DNA from: Burkholderiales bacterium
GTDB taxonomy: Bacteria; Pseudomonadota; Gammaproteobacteria; Burkholderiales; Casimicrobiaceae
NCBI GenBank assembly: GCA_025354075.1
Contig: JANXNO010000079.1
Location: 1-6,022, forward strand
Direction: 5' to 3'
DNA: 6,022 nucleotides
The translations under genes were made by a program, and so were the position numbers. Under the pieces are notes generated by a model. The model worked only from the letters and a program-made list of their open reading frames with translations, made no database searches and had not been told where the DNA came from. This document shows positions 5,757-6,022 of this stretch, piece by piece (positions within the stretch are counted from its first letter, which is position 1; every line of letters starts with the position of its first letter).

Positions 5757-6022
5757 CTACGGCATCATCGATTGAATGTAGGATTCGATCTGTGCGGTCG
5801 GCCTTGGGCCAACGCCGATGAGGCCGTTGGTGAGCGCGCTGCCGCGCAAACCGAACAGATAACGCAACAGGATCAAACCGTCGGTTTGCGCGTTGATTTG
5901 GCCGTTGCCGTCGACGTCCAGCAACGGCTTGATACTGTCGAGAAACAACACGATCTCCGCTGGCACATTTCGCTTGGCGCCCGCGCCTGTTACGTTGGCA
6001 ACGCTGGCGGTGTTGCTGGTGT
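5757..6022 (-). CDS. C-terminal end of a secreted protein with dockerin-like tail (5' part outside window)
   Basis: The frame is open to the right edge, and a GTG at 5966 is internal, so only the last 87 or so residues are seen. The first visible part is low-complexity Thr/Ser/Ala/Asn/Val (TSNTASVANVTGAG), typical of the edge of an extracellular beta-rich or linker region. It is followed by EIVLFLDSIKPLL and the module LDVDGNGQINAQTDGL, then ILLRYLFGLRG, ending IESYIQSMMP. The Asp-x-Asp-x-Asn start with Asp 13 positions into the loop matches the tail of the propeller protein in this window, which has the same 13-residue spacing and the same (L/I)LxRxxxG helix. The module probably binds Ca2+ in an EF-hand/dockerin-like way. 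The upstream domains, and thus the function, are not visible. No clear terminator follows the TAG stop. Confidence 0.75.
   Translation of the reverse strand, partial: TSNTASVANVTGAGAKRNVPAEIVLFLDSIKPLLDVDGNGQINAQTDGLILLRYLFGLRGSALTNGLIGVGPRPTAQIESYIQSMMP

Noticed and set aside
5715..5758. Inverted repeat AGTTGT/ACAACT reaching into the stop codon of the right-edge gene
   Set aside because: Six base pairs around a 32-base loop without a U-tract is within what chance gives.

Overview
The window reads as a chromosomal segment of a Gram-negative bacterium, probably a beta- or gammaproteobacterium. The reasons are moderately high GC, tightly packed genes, a Tat-type and a Sec-type signal peptide, and extracellular proteins with a C-terminal DxDGxG...TDGL module of a kind common in free-living Proteobacteria. 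Genus cannot be read from the sequence. No RNA gene, insertion sequence or CRISPR array was seen.

Layout. Bases 2-1222 (+) are the C-terminal part of a regulator: a helical repeat region, then an OmpR/SARP-like winged helix, then a BTAD-like tail. Everything else lies on the minus strand. From right to left these are: the C-terminal end of a large secreted protein (6022-5757); a 416-bp non-coding region; a Tat-exported transglutaminase-like protein (5340-3913) followed after 30 bp by a small unknown protein (3882-3544); a 179-bp intergenic region; a secreted seven-repeat delta-60 beta-propeller protein with a dockerin-like tail (3364-1730); and, overlapping its stop codon by ATGA, a small YcxB-like membrane protein (1733-1200). 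The last gene overlaps the regulator gene tail to tail by 23 bp.

The main non-coding signal is a 38-bp element, 35/38 identical, present once upstream of each of the two minus-strand transcription units (3455-3492 and 5435-5472). It carries two TGTAA half-sites 11 bp apart and sits 90 and 94 bp from the preferred start codons. It is most simply a shared promoter/operator, so the propeller unit and the transglutaminase-like unit are probably co-regulated. The neighbouring regulator belongs to a DNA-binding class that often reads 11-bp direct repeats. That makes it a candidate for binding the element, but this is inference.

Overall this looks like an envelope/extracellular-protein locus: a disulfide-rich propeller, a calcium-loop tail module shared with the next secreted protein, an exported papain-fold enzyme, and a local regulator. 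Its biological purpose is unknown.
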